Positions 63,723-64,000 of a stretch of DNA of 64,000 nt are shown here, piece after piece. The notes under the pieces were generated by a model. That model ran no database searches, was not told the DNA's origin, and was given only the letters and a program-made list of their open reading frames with translations. Source of the DNA: Hygrophila difformis (lineage: Eukaryota; Streptophyta; Magnoliopsida; Lamiales; Acanthaceae); assembly GCA_030278955.1 (NCBI GenBank), contig JAOANR010000005.1, forward strand, positions 7,902,394 through 7,966,393, written 5' to 3'. The position numbers and the translations under genes are program-made. Position 1 is the stretch's first letter. Each line of letters starts with the position of its first letter.

Positions 63723-64000
63723 TAGGCAGTAATTTTGAGGTTATAATTTACAATGCGCTGTGAAACCTCTATTTACTTTAATATCATTCGCATTGTTGCT
63801 TTCTAGGTACGATCATTGTTTCATTCTAATTGAACAAATACTAATTAGATAATAGAGTGGATCATTGTAGTGCATTGCTATATATTTTGTGTGACCAGAC
63901 AAGGGAATAAAAGTTTAGGTGAATGAGTAAAGAAGGACATAATTGATGGTGTGAGATAAATGAGGAGGAAGAGGTAAGCATAGACTATGACAAGTATTTT
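63723..64000. other. Window end without supported feature
   Basis: AT-rich sequence, nothing recognised. Confidence 0.4.

Noticed and set aside
1..64000. Bacterial-type operons or ribosome-binding sites
   Set aside because: Splice sites, SINE/LINE/LTR content and a plant pararetrovirus show a plant nuclear genome; the only tight ORF chain is viral.

Overview
Organism and character. This is nuclear DNA of a flowering plant, probably a eudicot. It holds an intron-containing chloroplast-targeted CCD4-type gene, Tekay/Del chromovirus LTR retrotransposons, L1-type LINEs with an RNase H domain, Stowaway, Tourist-like and Mutator-like DNA elements, and an endogenous plant pararetrovirus. The species cannot be read from the sequence. 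Most of the window is nested transposable elements. Only two loci look like host genes: a carotenoid cleavage dioxygenase (2165-4571, minus) and, less surely, a small secreted-peptide gene (36523-36780, minus). Layout: 1-507 is the tail and 3' LTR of a retrotransposon that runs in from the left. 2165-4571 is an intact two-exon CCD4-like gene whose intron and promoter both carry transposon insertions. 4632-9700 is a field of MITEs, several nested in each other. 9706-18356 is an apparently full-length but mutated L1 LINE on the minus strand with a 17-bp target duplication. 19128-19310 is a tRNA-derived SINE. 19395-28223 is a Mutator-like shell (inverted ends plus a 9-bp target duplication) that encloses about 8.5 kb of an endogenous caulimovirid. 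28981-30616 holds Stowaway MITEs and a Pack-MULE whose arms form a large hairpin around a captured GRF zinc-finger fragment. 30779-33290 is a Tekay-type solo LTR. 33300-35700 is GC-rich unclassified DNA with a 162-bp tandem duplication. 35721-36217 is a broken second CCD4 copy. 37080-40436 is LTR debris. 40437-56612 is a second LINE on the plus strand, split by a MITE, by a 10,986-bp Tekay element and by another TIR element. 56691-57777 and 62640-63722 are two more LINE remnants, and 60042-60533 is a well-preserved Stowaway element. The viral block. Eight consecutive plus-strand frames are open without a stop or frameshift, often with ATGA stop-start overlaps: a leader ORF, two small proteins of unknown role, a virion-associated-like coiled-coil protein, a zinc-knuckle coat protein, a movement protein, a protease/RT/RNase H polymerase and a terminal ORF. 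A tRNA-Met primer site lies after the first ORF. Downstream of the last ORF are three TGACG (as-1-like) motifs, a TATA box and a poly(A) signal, as expected for a pregenomic RNA promoter. The coat-before-movement order resembles cavemoviruses and solendoviruses, but the split ORFs differ. The movement protein carries a C-terminal retropepsin-like domain in addition to the one in the polymerase. The most interesting signals are this virus and its fused protease, its position inside Mutator-like ends, the hairpin Pack-MULE, and the transposon-invaded CCD4 promoter and intron.
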